NCBI GenBank assembly: GCA_963575745.1
Contig: CAUYUJ010019626.1
Location: forward strand, 95,001-152,500
Reading direction: 5' to 3'
Source of the DNA: Prorocentrum cordatum
Lineage: Eukaryota; Sar; Dinophyceae; Prorocentrales; Prorocentraceae
DNA: 57,500 bases
Shown: positions 1-11,100 of the stretch, in pieces
Layout of the letters: each line of letters opens with the position of its first letter
Numbering within the stretch: position 1 is the stretch's first letter
The notes under the pieces: generated by a model
Told to the model about the DNA's origin: nothing
The model's input: only the letters and a program-made list of their open reading frames with translations
Database searches by the model: none
Position numbers and translations under genes: made by a program

Positions 1-263
1 CTCATCATCATCGCCATCATCATCACCATCGCCATCCTCATCATCACCATCATCATCACCACCACCATCATCATCGCCGTCGTCGTCATCGTCATCGTGA
101 TAATCATCAACATCACCATCACTAACATCCAAATCATCATCAGCATCATCATCGCCAGCATCATCACCATAATCAGCATCACCATCACCATTACCATCAC
201 CATCACCATCACCGTCGTCATCGTCATCGTCATCATCATGATCATGATCATGATCATGATCAG

Positions 264-294
<31 letters not shown>

Positions 295-298
295 GCCG
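1..298. repeat. CAT/CAC trinucleotide tract
   Basis: Almost uninterrupted CAT, CAC, CGT and TCA triplets, with a short ATGATC run near 237-260. The isoleucine-rich open frame across it is only a translation of the repeat. It continues past the left edge of the window. Confidence 0.95.
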
Positions 299-811
299 GC
301 ATCCCAGGACGCCATCAGAGGTCCGCCGTAGGTGCCCAGGGAGGGGGGGGGCAAGCACCTGTGCGAGAAGGGCGACGTCATGCGCGACCGTTCGAATTGC
401 GCACCGCTTGCTTCACGTGCCCCACTTGCCGCGCCCGCCCGCGCGGGTTCAAGCTTTGTTTAGGGCTTTGGTGGGGCTTTCTCTGAGCTGGTGGCATGGT
501 GGTGCAAGCGTCCACCGCGCTCAGGGACCTCGTTTTTGGTGTGGTTTGAGAACTGTTTGGCTTGGTTTGAGGATTGGTTTGGTTTGAGCATTGTTTGAAT
601 TTGTTTGAGGTTTGTCACCTCCTTTCCTGGTCCTAACCGGGGGGGACCCCCCCACACTGGTTCCGAAGGGGGGGGAATTTTGTACCTCGCCCCCCCCCCG
701 ATTCGAATCCAGGGGGGGGAGCGGCTTGCCAGCCAGTAGCGGTAGAAAACGCTCTCTTCAACCCACGGGAACCCGGAAAGCAAATCCTAACGGGGGGGTC
801 AGAAACCAGGG
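299..811. other. no gene seen; GC-rich DNA with degenerate GTTTGAG motifs
   Basis: No frame shows a recognisable protein. Bases 535-617 are a loose repeat of GGTTTGAG/TTGTTTG. Runs of G and C follow from 638 to 720. Confidence 0.6.
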
Positions 812-1090
812 GAGGAGGAGGAGGAGGAGGAGGAGGAGGAGGAGGAGGAGGAGGACATCCCCCCCTGACCTTCCCCCCTCCCCCTCCCCCGCAAAGCGCA
901 GAAGGGGACGCTCGGAGGTCAAAACCCCCCTCCCTCTCCCCGGCGGGGAAATTATTCGAAGCGTCGATAACCCCCCCGCCCGCTGCCCCTGGCGACGACG
1001 ACGACGACGAAGACGACGACAACGACAAAGACGACAAAGACGCCGACGACGTCGCCACCGCCAACAAGCGACGCGGACGACGACAACGAG

Positions 1091-1131
<41 letters not shown>

Positions 1132-1135
1132 TGTA
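812..1135. repeat. GGA tract followed by GAC/ACG tract
   Basis: A pure GGA run covers about 812-854. A less regular GAC/ACG triplet array covers about 990-1132. Poly-Arg and poly-Thr frames here are repeat translations. Confidence 0.9.
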
Positions 1136-1204
1136 CGACGCCTTCGACGTCAGCGGCGGCGCACCAGTCTTCAACGCCCGCGCCAGGCGCCAAATCTGAC
1201 AGAG

Positions 1205-1405
1205 TGCGATCTACATGTAACAGAATCCCGTTCGGGCTGGATCCAGCTCTGAGAGAATCCTACTACCAGGGCTGAGTACAATGAAATCCGATGTGGGTTC
1301 GGTCCAGCTCGCATGGAATCCCACAAAGGCTGGATCCAGCTTCAACAGAACCCAGCGATGGCTGGATCCACCTCTACTGCATCCAGCTTCGCCAAGTTGT
1401 TCCAT
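1205..1405. repeat. GGCTGGATCCAGCT tandem repeat, copy 1
   Basis: Degenerate units of about 30 bp, each containing GGCTGGATCCAGCTYT followed by GAATCC. The same unit recurs at 4738-4850 and 5630-6180. The GGATCCAGCT core is partly palindromic. Confidence 0.75.
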
Positions 1406-1416
1406 CCAATCTTGTA

Positions 1417-1587
1417 TCGGGGATGGACAGACCTCCCTTAGTAAAACGTGGTTTAGTGAAAACGACCTGAGGTCCAAACCTGGCGGACGCAAGCCTGGAA
1501 AATAACGGCCACGACGCCCTCTCGAGAACCGAAAACGGACAATTCACTAATCGACGTGTCACTGTTGGGGGTTCTGTCCACCCCCGA
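1417..1587. mobile_element. family B inverted-repeat element (MITE-like), copy B1
   Basis: A 171-bp unit that starts TCGGGGATGGACAGAC and ends with the near reverse complement, GTTCTGTCCACCCCCGA. Two further copies of the same length lie at 41607-41777 and 44064-44234, with most of the interior conserved (for example ACGTGGTTTAGTGAAAACGA). It has no coding capacity, so it is a non-autonomous DNA transposon by structure. The mobilising enzyme is unknown. Confidence 0.85.
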
Positions 1588-1718
1588 TTGTACAGGCTGA
1601 CTCCAACTCTGATCAGCCACCGTGCTTTCGGCACGCAGCGGCGTGCCCCAGGGCACACGCAGCTTTGCGAGGTAGAGGTCTTGCGGTCCTTACGGGTTCT
1701 TCAGGGCCCGTACCCTTA

Positions 1719-1878
1719 GGTCGGGCATGTCCCCCTACAGGCGAATTCTGGAGGAACAGTGGACAATTGATAAACTGTCTTCGAAAATAATCCCAACAGA
1801 TGCTAGAACGGTCGCCCCCAGACTGTTGTTTCGACTGTTTTCTGAATATCCCTCCTGTAGAGGAACAGGCCCGAACTT
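1719..1878. mobile_element. family A inverted-repeat element (MITE-like), copy A1
   Basis: The left end reads GGTCGGGCATGTCCCCCTAC and the right end CTGTAGAGGAACAGGCCCGA, which are imperfect reverse complements. The interior carries the family signature CGCCCCCAGACTRTT near 1812. About 160 bp long, non-coding. Ten copies or remnants of this family are in the window. Confidence 0.85.
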
Positions 1879-1899
1879 TCAGGGCAGATTTTCATACAT

Positions 1900-2035
1900 A
1901 GGATTTTTTAAAATTGAACACATGATTATTTTTGGAATAAATTTATGCATGAACTCCTCGTTGTTTTCAATACTACATCCCTGCATCTTTAATACATGAT
2001 CCGCACGCGGCGCATGTATTAAAAACGGCACTGTG
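1900..2035. repeat. AT-rich low-copy repeat R, copy 1
   Basis: An AT-rich segment with TTATGCATGAACTC, ATACATGATCCGCACGCGG and AAAAACGGCACTG. It is repeated with modest divergence at about 49700-49865. It stands out in base composition from the GC-rich DNA around it. Confidence 0.75.
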
Positions 2036-3339
2036 CCCGCACCCCAGGCGGCCCTGGGCGGTCCCGGACGCCGCCGCACTGCGCCGCCCGAGACTCTGGG
2101 ACGCCCGGCGAGCCGAGAGGACCCCGAGAAGCACCGGGAACGGTGGACGCGGGCCCCGGACCGTCGAACGATCGGCCCACGACGCCCAACGCCGGCCGAC
2201 GCTGCCCCCAAAAACGCCCCAAGAGGCGTCCAAGAGGCCCTTCACGCAGCAGATAACACTGATCTGCCTCGGGATTTGGCAGATTGGGGCGTTCTCGCCG
2301 TTGCGGCTTCCGGACGCTCCAGGGCGGCCTTCGAGGCCCTAAAATCGCCCCAGCACGGCCCAGGAGGCCTCCAAAAAGGACACCCTAAACTGCTCAAGAG
2401 AAACCCGAAACTGCCCAAGAGTCGCCCAACACGGACCCATGGACCCCGAGACGGCTCCGAGAGGGGGGCCCCGACGGGAAAACTCGAGAGGACATGTCGA
2501 GCTCTCAGCGCCAGGAGGCCCCCAGGAGGCCTCCAGAGGCCCCTCCGAGGCCGCCAAGGGCACCCAAAGAGGCCCCGAAGAGGCCCCCTCCTCCTCCTCC
2601 TCCTCCTCCTCCTCCTCCTCCTCCTCCTCCCCCTCCTCCTCCTCCGCCTCCTCCTCCTCCTCCTCCTCCTCGGGAACCCCAAGAGTTCCCGAGAGGGGGC
2701 TCCCAAGAGAAACTCCCTTGAGGCCCCCAAGAAGCACCAAAACTGCCCTCGAGAGGCACCCAGAGAGACCTCAAGAAGCATCCGGGAGGACTCTGACACA
2801 CAACCCAGGCACGATGGCGGGATGGGCCAAAAGCCATTGGACCTGTTTGGCATGGGGACGGAAGGAGCGGGTTCTTTCTGTGACAGCGTGAGGCCGCTCG
2901 TCGAGGACTCGATCGCCTTGGACACTTCGGAGGCCATCTTGACGCAATCCTGGGCCATCTTAGGGCCTTTTTGGGCCGCTTGTGGAGGCTTATGCAGGGC
3001 CGTCTTGAGTCGTCTTGAGGCCTCCCGGGGGCGACCACAAGACGATGTCGACCTGATCGCAATTGTTTGAGGATGTCCCTAGCGAAATCGTCATTTTGGG
3101 GCTCCAGATAGAGCCATTAGACTCTGGGCCCCCCCCTGCCTACCTCCCCACCCCCCTTGTTATTTCTCCCGACTAACGGATCGCGACGAAGCACGCTTTC
3201 CGTCATCCGCCGCCCCCTGTTGATTCATCACAGGGGTGCCTGGCGTGCTGAACCCTTTCGCTTTTGCTTTTTGTTGTCCAAAAAAAAAACTCCCCCTGGG
3301 GCTTCGGCCCGTCCCGCCGGCCATCCGAAAGGGACCCCC
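2036..3339. other. no gene seen; CCAAGAGG-rich DNA with a TCC tract
   Basis: GC-rich sequence with scattered CCAAGAGGCC-type words and a TCC triplet tract at about 2587-2672. Long open frames on both strands are caused by the triplet tract and by low stop density at high GC. No family match was recognised. Confidence 0.6.
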
Positions 3340-4220
3340 AACGACCGGAAAAATCCCCCAAGACGGCTCAAGATGGCCTCCAAGATGGCCACGTTGGCCT
3401 CCAAGATGGCCTCCAAGATGGCCTCCAAGTCCGCCCAAGATGGTCCGAGATGGACTCCAAGACGGCCCGAGAGAGCTCGCGATGCCTTCAAGCTCGTCCA
3501 GGAAACCTCCAAGAAGGCCCATGATGGCTTCAGGATGGCCTAAGCCTGGCCAAGAGGCCCCCAAGAGGCCTCCAAGACGTCCTCCAGGAAGGTCCGAAAG
3601 GGCCAACATCAGTGATTGTCCTTGGGTTTTTGTCCAGGAGCTTGGCATTTTCTTCTCGTCGGCTCTCCGACGGCCCAAGACGGCCCAAGAGCCCCCCAAC
3701 ATCGCCCCAAGATGCCTCCAAAATTGGCCCCATGGCAGTCCAAGAGGCCCCCAAGCGGGCCCCAACAAGGCCCTATGATGGCCCTAAAGGCCCCCAAGAC
3801 GCCCAAGATGGCCTCCAAGACGGCCAAGATGGCCTCCAAGATGCCTCCAAGACGGCCAAGATGGCCTCCAAGACTGCGAAGATGGCCCCAAAATGCACCC
3901 AAGAGGGCCTCAAGATGGCCTAAGACTGCCCAAAAGGCCCGCAAGAGGGCTCCAAGACTGCCCAGGAGTTCTCCTAGACGTCTTCCAGGAATGCCCGAAA
4001 AGGTCAAAATGGCCTCCAGACGGCCAAGATGACCTTCAAGATGCCTCCAACACGGCCAATATGGCCTCCAAGACGGCGAAGATGGCCCCAGGATGCACCC
4101 AAGACTGCCCGAGATGGCCTCAAGATGGCCTAGGACGGCCCAAACCGCCCGCAAGAGGCCTCCAAAACGGCCCAAAAGCCCTCTAATACGTCCTCCAGGA
4201 AACCCGAAAACTCGGAAACC
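3340..4220. repeat. CCAAGATGGCCT minisatellite
   Basis: Tandem and interspersed 12-bp units of the type CCAAGAYGGCCT, many in perfect register (for example 3368-3430 and 3795-3890). Related words recur at 18360-18540, 25500-25640, 29640-29760 and 51330-51450. Confidence 0.85.
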
Positions 4221-4329
4221 ACCTGGTCCGATAGCTCGCCCGACTCCGTGTTCCTCGAAAGCTATCGAAACCCACTCGGGGAACGCGTGGCCCGATGGCT
4301 TGGCCAAGCTCAAACCCAACTTTCGGCCA

Positions 4330-4690
4330 CGCACCACAAAAAACTAACAAAACCAACAAAACCAACAAACACCAAAAAAAACGAACGGCAACGACAAACC
4401 ACAATCAAAAAAAAGCGAAAAGAAGCTGGACACCAAAAAAAACAAACCCACAAAACACAACAGATAACAAAAATGAAAAAACAGCAAGCAAAAAACAAAC
4501 CAATAAACAACAAAGAAGAAGACAAAAAAAAAAAAAAACACACAATATAAAGAAAAAAAAAAAACACAAAAATAGAAAAAAATATCGCTATAAAAACAAT
4601 TTAGACACCAAAGAAACGCAAAGAAATAAAAGAAAAGCAACAATAAAAAAAAAAACACCAAACACCTCGCAAAGAAAGGCGCTGCCAAAA
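4330..4690. repeat. A-rich low-complexity tract
   Basis: About 350 bp dominated by A with interspersed C (AAAACCAACAAA-like). This is a strong strand asymmetry in an otherwise GC-rich region. The Lys/Asn-rich frame and its Phe-rich complement are composition artefacts. Confidence 0.9.
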
Positions 4691-4737
4691 AGGCAGGGGG
4701 CGGCGGTGATTTGCCGTGGCGTCTTCGGTAACATCCA

Positions 4738-4850
4738 ACCAGGGCTCGATCCAGGTTTAATAGAACCCTGGAATGAGGGAAACCAGCTCCAGGAACATCT
4801 CACTAGTTGTCGACCCAGCTCCACTAGAATCGCACAGGGGTCAGTCGGGG
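4738..4850. repeat. GGCTCGATCCAG tandem repeat, copy 2
   Basis: Three or four degenerate units with GGGCTCGATCCAGG and AATAGAACCCTGGAA-like words. Same family as 1205-1405 and 5630-6180. Confidence 0.65.
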
Positions 4851-5629
4851 CCAGAAACTATTATCGTTCACTGGTCGGCCTGTAGATTTCGATTTACTGG
4901 CCCTCATGCCCACATGATCGCTGATCGCGATGAGGCCGACATCTTCGCAACGCGACGCCAACTGTGCGAATCGACCGAACTTGCGATTTGAAGGCGCGCC
5001 CAGCACTGGCGTCGCACGACAATTGGACACCATGCCCCGCCGCCTGCAGGAAACTCTTCAGGCGCCAATGGCGCTCTCTGGGCGGCCGGGGGTCGCGGGG
5101 GGGTCCACGTCGGCCTGAACGCGCCGAGAAACGACCCTGGGCGTCTGGTGAAACCCAGATCCCCAATCCGTCGCCGAGACGTCTCCACGAGCTTCCACAT
5201 CGACGCAAGTGGGCCCAATGGCTCCACGGGGGCCACGGGAGAGCCAGTAGGAGAACCCGAGGAAGAGCGCGACAGGCCCCAAGAGAGACCCGATACGCCC
5301 TAGAGCGAGACCCCCGCAGAAGCACGGAAGGAACCACTCGCATCCGCCCCGGACAGGGACGCAACCCAGACCCGCGATCGGTGGGATGAAAGATTTCGCG
5401 GTTTTGGCCCGCCCAAAACAACAAAGTCTTTCATTTCACTGATCCCGCCTGGCGGGGGTTCCAGGGGCGGACGCCGCGCGCGCCCTGAGGCGGCGGGCCG
5501 ATCGACGCAAGGCCGCGTCCTCGCTTGAGCGCGCGCACCGATCTGCGGCGCGGCGCGCGCACTCCCGCGCCTGAAGCCTGCGGGAATTAACAGTGCACAT
5601 GTTCGTTTGGTCATGAAGATTCCCGTCGA
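4851..5629. other. no gene seen; contains a small fold-back
   Basis: No recognisable coding sequence. A short imperfect inverted repeat lies at about 5375-5450, where CGGTGGGATGAAAGA pairs with TCTTTCATTTCACTG. Confidence 0.55.
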
Positions 5630-5728
5630 CAGGGCTGGGTCCAGCTGTAGCCAAATCCTACTATGGCTCGATCCAGCTCTAGCGGAATCGTGCTAGGGCC
5701 CCCATCAAGCTTTAATATCTCTCTCTCA

Positions 5729-5761
<33 letters not shown>

Positions 5762-6180
5762 TGTGAGGGGTCCATCGAACCTTGTCAAAATCCTACTAGG
5801 GCCCGGTCCAGCTCTGGTGGAATTCAACTAGGGCTCGATCCAGCTCTGCCAGAATCCCTTTAGGGTTGGATCCAACTTTTGTCGAATCCTGATACTCGGC
5901 CCAATTCTAACACAAACTGGCGGGTGGATCCAGCTCTTGCGAAATCATATCTGGATCCAGGTAGAATGGAAGTCCGAAAAAGCTCGACTCAGTACTAATG
6001 CAACATATTCCTAGCTTTTGATCCAGCTCTAATAGAATCTACGAGGGTTCAATCCATATTTGAAAGAATCCTACTCGGACGGAACCCAGCTCTAATGGAA
6101 TCCTAATTGGGCTAGAACCAACTTTCACGGACTCCTACTAAGGTTCGATCCAGCTTTCAACGCATCCCACTAGGGCTCGA
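5630..6180. repeat. GGCTCGATCCAGCTCT tandem repeat, copy 3
   Basis: About 15 degenerate units near 31 bp built around CTAGGGCTCGATCCAGCTCT and GAATCCTA. A CT/CA dinucleotide tract interrupts the array at about 5720-5762. This is the largest of three arrays of the family. Confidence 0.85.
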
Positions 6181-6445
6181 TCGTCGTCGTCGTCGCAGTC
6201 GTCGGCGTCGTTTTCGTCGTCGTCGGCGTCGCAGTCGTCGTGGTCGTCGTGCGTCGTCCGTCCGTCGTCGTCGTCGTCGGCGGCGTCGGCGTCGTTGTCG
6301 GCGTCGTCGTTGTCGTTGTCGGCGTCGTCGTCGTCGGCATCGGCGTCGTCGCTGTCAGCGTCGTTTGCTGGCGGTGGCGTCGTCGTCGTCGTCGTCGTCG
6401 TCGGCGGGGGCGGCGGCACTGTCGTCGTCGTCGTTGCCAGTGCCG
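6178..6445. repeat. GTC trinucleotide tract
   Basis: A nearly continuous GTC/GTT/GGC triplet array. Poly-Val and poly-Asp frames are repeat translations. Confidence 0.9.
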
Positions 6446-6916
6446 GGAGGGGGTCGAATCAATTTTCCCGGGGGGGGGGGTGAACCTCCCCCTGCCAGCC
6501 AGGGCAGTAAGCGCTCTTTCGGGGTTTTGGGGGGCTCTCTTTCAGGCCTTGCGGGGCTCTTCCTGTCGCCACAGCTGGTTCCCCCTCCTCAAGAGGGGTC
6601 TGTCGGAAAAGAGGCGATCCGCTAACCGATAGGGCCGCGGGCGTGAAGCCACCGATCTGCCACGACTCCACGAAGCCGCCAAGGGGCAACCAAGAGCCAG
6701 CTGGATCCTCCTGCTCCAAAGCCCTACGGGTTTCGGGGTCCAGAAGAGGAGGAGGAGTGCTCCAGGGGTGGAGCTGAGGCCATGGCATCTCTGCTCGCTG
6801 CTCCGCCTCCTCCTCTGCCTCCTCACCCTCCCCGCAGCTCCCGGGCCTCGACCTTACCCGCTCGCACTTGCGGACCGCACCCCGAGGCCGCCGGCTTTCA
6901 GAGCGCCCGGGGCGAC
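6446..6916. other. no further Hsp90 exon recognised left of exon k
   Basis: The next conserved Hsp90 block after exon k should begin with a Trp-Ser-x-Asn-Met motif. I could not find it on the minus strand between here and position 1, so the remaining C-terminal exons are probably outside the window. The DNA here is GC-rich without clear repeats. Confidence 0.5.
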
Positions 6917-7023
6917 CCCCACTCGCCCTGGACGAGGGTGGCGGGGGAGTCCACCAGGCGGTCGCCGATCTCGACCTTCTGCACGCGCTCGCCAAGCTGC
7001 TTCTTGAGCCACGCGGCCACCTC
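6917..7023 (-). CDS. Hsp90 exon k (start of C-terminal domain)
   Basis: Translates as [14 protein letters not shown], then a segment containing [12 protein letters not shown] and GEWG, which matches the Hsp90 block of a Trp-Leu-Lys helix followed by RLxxSPxxLV. The acceptor is CTCGAG|GAGGTG. The donor is probably GTCGCC after position 6917, leaving two bases of the next codon. The frame is hidden because the exon has no Met and is only 107 bp long. Confidence 0.85.
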
Positions 7024-8071
7024 CTCGAGCGGGGTAAGATTGGGCATTGCTGGATCTTCGTGGGCTTCGTGGGGGGCCTTCGGAGACCGTCGGGGGCCCC
7101 CATGGATCTTCGGGGGCCTCTGGAGGATCTCGCGGGGGAGACGCGGGAGAGGAGAGGGAGAAAAGACTCGACTGCCGCCTGAAGTGCCGACGACTCCTGG
7201 GCTAGAGGCAAGGGAGGGGACGGGGCAATGAGGGAGAAGAAGGGCATAGTGAGGGACAACGGAGGGGGGAGGCAGCGCGAGCGAGAAAGAGAGATGAGTA
7301 GATCAGAGCGGGGGAAACACTCCTCCTCCTACTTCTCCCAAGATGCATTGATACACTTTCCTTATGTATATCTCTCTCTCTCTCCCACTCTCACTCACTC
7401 TCTCTGTAGTGGGTCCTGTGGCAAACAGGTCTTGGACCCAGGATTTCCCCCAGGATCAGCTTTTTCACCCCCGAGCAGTTGTTTGAAAGTCCTGGGGCCC
7501 GTCGAGGGCCCCGAGAGCCTGAGCATGGTGAAACACCTCGGGGCCCCGCTTCCCTCAGGACCGGCGTCCTTCACTAGAACAAGAAAAAAAACGGCACAAA
7601 CATGAACTGTTGGCGCTCCGCGCAGATTTCTTGGATCTGCGCTGGACTCCCCCCTCCCTGGCGCGTGGAGCGTGCCGGGGGCGGCGCCGGAGGCACCGCC
7701 AGGTGGGGCCCAGCGCGGATCCAAAAATCCGCGCGGAGCGCCAACAGTTTACGTTTATAGCGTTTTTCCTCCTTCGATTCATGGCGGAACAAAAGTGACC
7801 CCACGAGCGGCGCACTCGTACGCAACCTCCGGAGAATCCAGCGGGCAAGAGCAACCGATGGTGCCCTGCGCGGCGGGCCCGTGTGGCCAGCAGTCAGAGC
7901 GTGGCCACTAGAGCGTGGATCAAGAACGCGAGACCCTTTGCCGAAAGACATGGGCCGAGATGCAGATACCCAAACCGACGAACATCCAAAGGCGGGGGGG
8001 TTGTTGGAGACGGCAGGGTCGTCTATCGACCGTTTCCAAAAATCTTGACCCTGGGAACAGAAGAACTAAGC

Positions 8072-8117
<46 letters not shown>

Positions 8118-11100
8118 CCAACTGTTCGCCGAAACAAAGTAACTGCTCAGGGATTGAAGCCAGGTCCGAAACGGGGGAAAAGACGGCGACGGAACCAGAC
8201 AACAAAAAAGGGCGCCGGGACTGGGTCAGATAACGGCAAGCTTCCAAGAGAACCACTGGGGAAGCAGAAAAGCCGAAGCACTCGGGCACACCTCCGAAGC
8301 CGAGGCTGTTCTTGACCCTCTTGCCAGCTGTATATGGACCTACCAGGGCATATCAAACATGCACGGGCAGATGCGCGCAGGCTCAATTGGACGAGCACCC
8401 ACGCGAATCCTCCTCCTCCTCCTCCTCCTCCTCCTCTGCCTCCTCCTCCTCCTCCTCCTCCTCATCCTCCTCCTCCTCCTCCTGCTCCTCCTCCTCATCC
8501 TCCTCCAGGGGCAGCTGGGGGGGCAAACTCGTGGGCAGGATCCTACGCATCCTCCAGACAACCCGTCGGGGGAGGGCAACTAACAGTGGAAGTGGTGGAA
8601 AGAGGAAGGGAGATGAACGGCCACGCAGGGATCACGAAGCAATCGCGCCAACTTGCTTCCGGACCCCCGTCCTCGTAGTCCTTCGTAAGCTTCTCGAACT
8701 TGGACTTCTCGTCCTCCGTCTTGTCCAGGTCCAGCCCCGCCTTGTTGATGTCCACGAGCTTGCGGCCGTCGAAGTCGACAATGCTCTGGCTGCAGATCTC
8801 GTCAAGGGGGTCGACCATGTAGAGAACCTCTCGGCCCACTCTGCTATGACGAAGCCAAGACGAGGATAAACTCGGGTGAGGATAAATTGTGAATCTCTGA
8901 GATCCAGCGGTTGTGGAGAACGTATCGGGCGCCACGGCCTTCTCAGAGCGTTTGGGGGTCGACCATGTAGAGAACGTCTTCAAAACATTCTGGAAAAGAG
9001 TCACAACTATTCAGAAAATCGTCCCCAGACTTTTTTGACAATTTTTTGACCATTCCTCCTGTAGAGGGACATGCCCGACTTCAACACATCCTCGTCCTGG
9101 CCCCGCCCGGTCTACCCCCCCTCTGGTCCCCCTCCAACCCCCCCTCACCTCCCCAAGACCCGCGACGACTCGAGCCGCTCCAGTCCCCGGCCACAGGTGC
9201 TCGCGAACGCTTTGCCCCTGAGGCCGGCATCGAGGGAGGAAAAAACACCCAGACAACAGACAATTGGCGCTTACTGAACGGCCCTGGGCGTCTACAGTTG
9301 GGGCGTTGACCTAAGGAACCCCAAATAAGGAACGGGGCCGCTTTCTCCCATAAGTTGAACTTCGATGTCCCATAGGAAACCTCAGGACAACCGAAGGTAC
9401 ACTGCAGAACAAGCAAGGAACACCGAGCCCCTCCCCAACGAAAAGGGTTCCTTCTTCAGGGCCCCGACTGTACTAAACAGCCCTGCCCTGTTTGATTCCT
9501 CCTTTGGGTGCGGTTCCTGAACGGCCTCGCGCGTCGGGGTGGTTTCTTTTCGGGGTGGGTCTCCTGCCCTCGACAGCAGCTCCTCCTCCCGGGTGGCGTG
9601 GCCGCCTCCTGCGCGAGCAGGACGCGGGAGGCATAGCTCCGCCTCCTTCGCACAGCACCTTTCCGCCGGACCTGCCTGGGGTGTGCGCTCGCGCCAGAAC
9701 TGGGGGGGGCTCACCTGTGGCGGTGGCAACAGTGAAGGGGCCCTGGGACACACAAATAAATACACACACATCAAAGGATTCCCCACATATTCCTACATGT
9801 TCTGGGTTTTTGTCTCCCCCCCCACTTCCCATATTTTCCCATATTTTCCTGGGAGTGGGCGATTAATTGTGTCTGTGTCTGGGAGGCCCCCCAAAAAGAT
9901 GCCAAGAGAGAGCTCGACAACGTCGTTCCTCGAGGGAGGGGGAACGACCGGCGGGAGCTGGCTCATAGGGAGGGTGGCAGTGCTCTGGAGTCCACGATAC
10001 ATCGCCGATACGTCGGCGATAGGCAGGCAGGCGCGCCCTGGAGTCGAATCGACGAGTCGGATCGGCGATCGAAGTGAATCGGATCGGCGGAAACCGGCAG
10101 CCGAGCCGGGCAGAGTCGAATCGGCGGGCATCGGCAGCCCCGTGGGCCTCCCCTGAAACATCGGAGCCCAGATCGGAATCCGAAGTCGAATCCCATCGGA
10201 ATCGAAGCGAATCGGAGGGATCGAAGCGAGCCCAGCGATGGGCCCCAGGTGCAGCGAGCCTGGGCCGTCCTGCGCAGCGCGGGCCGTCGGGCCCTTTTAT
10301 CGCCGAGGCGAGGCGCGACGGCGCGGGTTCTCCTCGCGCCCTCGCACGGGGGGGCGCTGCTGCGCCACGGGAACTCGACGCGCGGAGCCGCGACCACCTC
10401 CGCGCCCACCCCCCCCAGGGGTGACCTGGGCCGTCCTTCGCGAGACGATGCCCGCAAGTAGGAGGCAACCACTGGGAGGTCCTCGTCGGAAGGATTAAGG
10501 AGGATTAAGCCCCACTGGGGCGGCTGTCACGCTGGAGGGGGCCTCGGATTAAGCGGGGCTAAGCCGGATGAAGCGGGATGAAGGGGGATTGAGTCGGATT
10601 TCGGACCAGGGCAACATCAGAATTTGACTTCCCAAGAGTTTCATCCGAAGCTTTGGTATCGTTGTCCCCCGTTCTGTCTTCGTTCCGCCTCTGCCGCAAA
10701 GCGAGATCAAAGCGAAACAAGTCCTCGAGATCGTCATGCTTTCCTTCGCAAGCAGGACTCGAGCTAATCAATACTTGCCGTCTTCGCTCTGTTTTCGTTT
10801 TCCCCCGCTCTGTCTGCGTTCCACCCCTGCCGCAACGCGAGGTCCGTGGGAAGCCAATCCTCGAGATCGTCAGAGCACGGTGTAGGCCGAGCCCTGGATG
10901 CGAGCACGCAGGGAAGCCATGCGTCCTGAGGGACACGTGGGCTGGACGGCGAAGCACGCGTGGATCCTGCCGTGGGCTGGCTGAGCTCGGGCAACCGCAT
11001 GGAGCCTGCCGAGGAAGCCATGCCCTGCTGTGCACTTCGGTGGCCCATCGCTGCCGCGGGCGACCTCGCCGTCCGCGCGGCATAAAGCATAGGCGTAGCC

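Noticed and set aside
1-6900. remaining C-terminal exons of Hsp90
   Set aside because: Searched the minus strand for the Trp-Ser-x-Asn-Met and Asn-Pro-x-His-Pro blocks without success; they are likely beyond the window.
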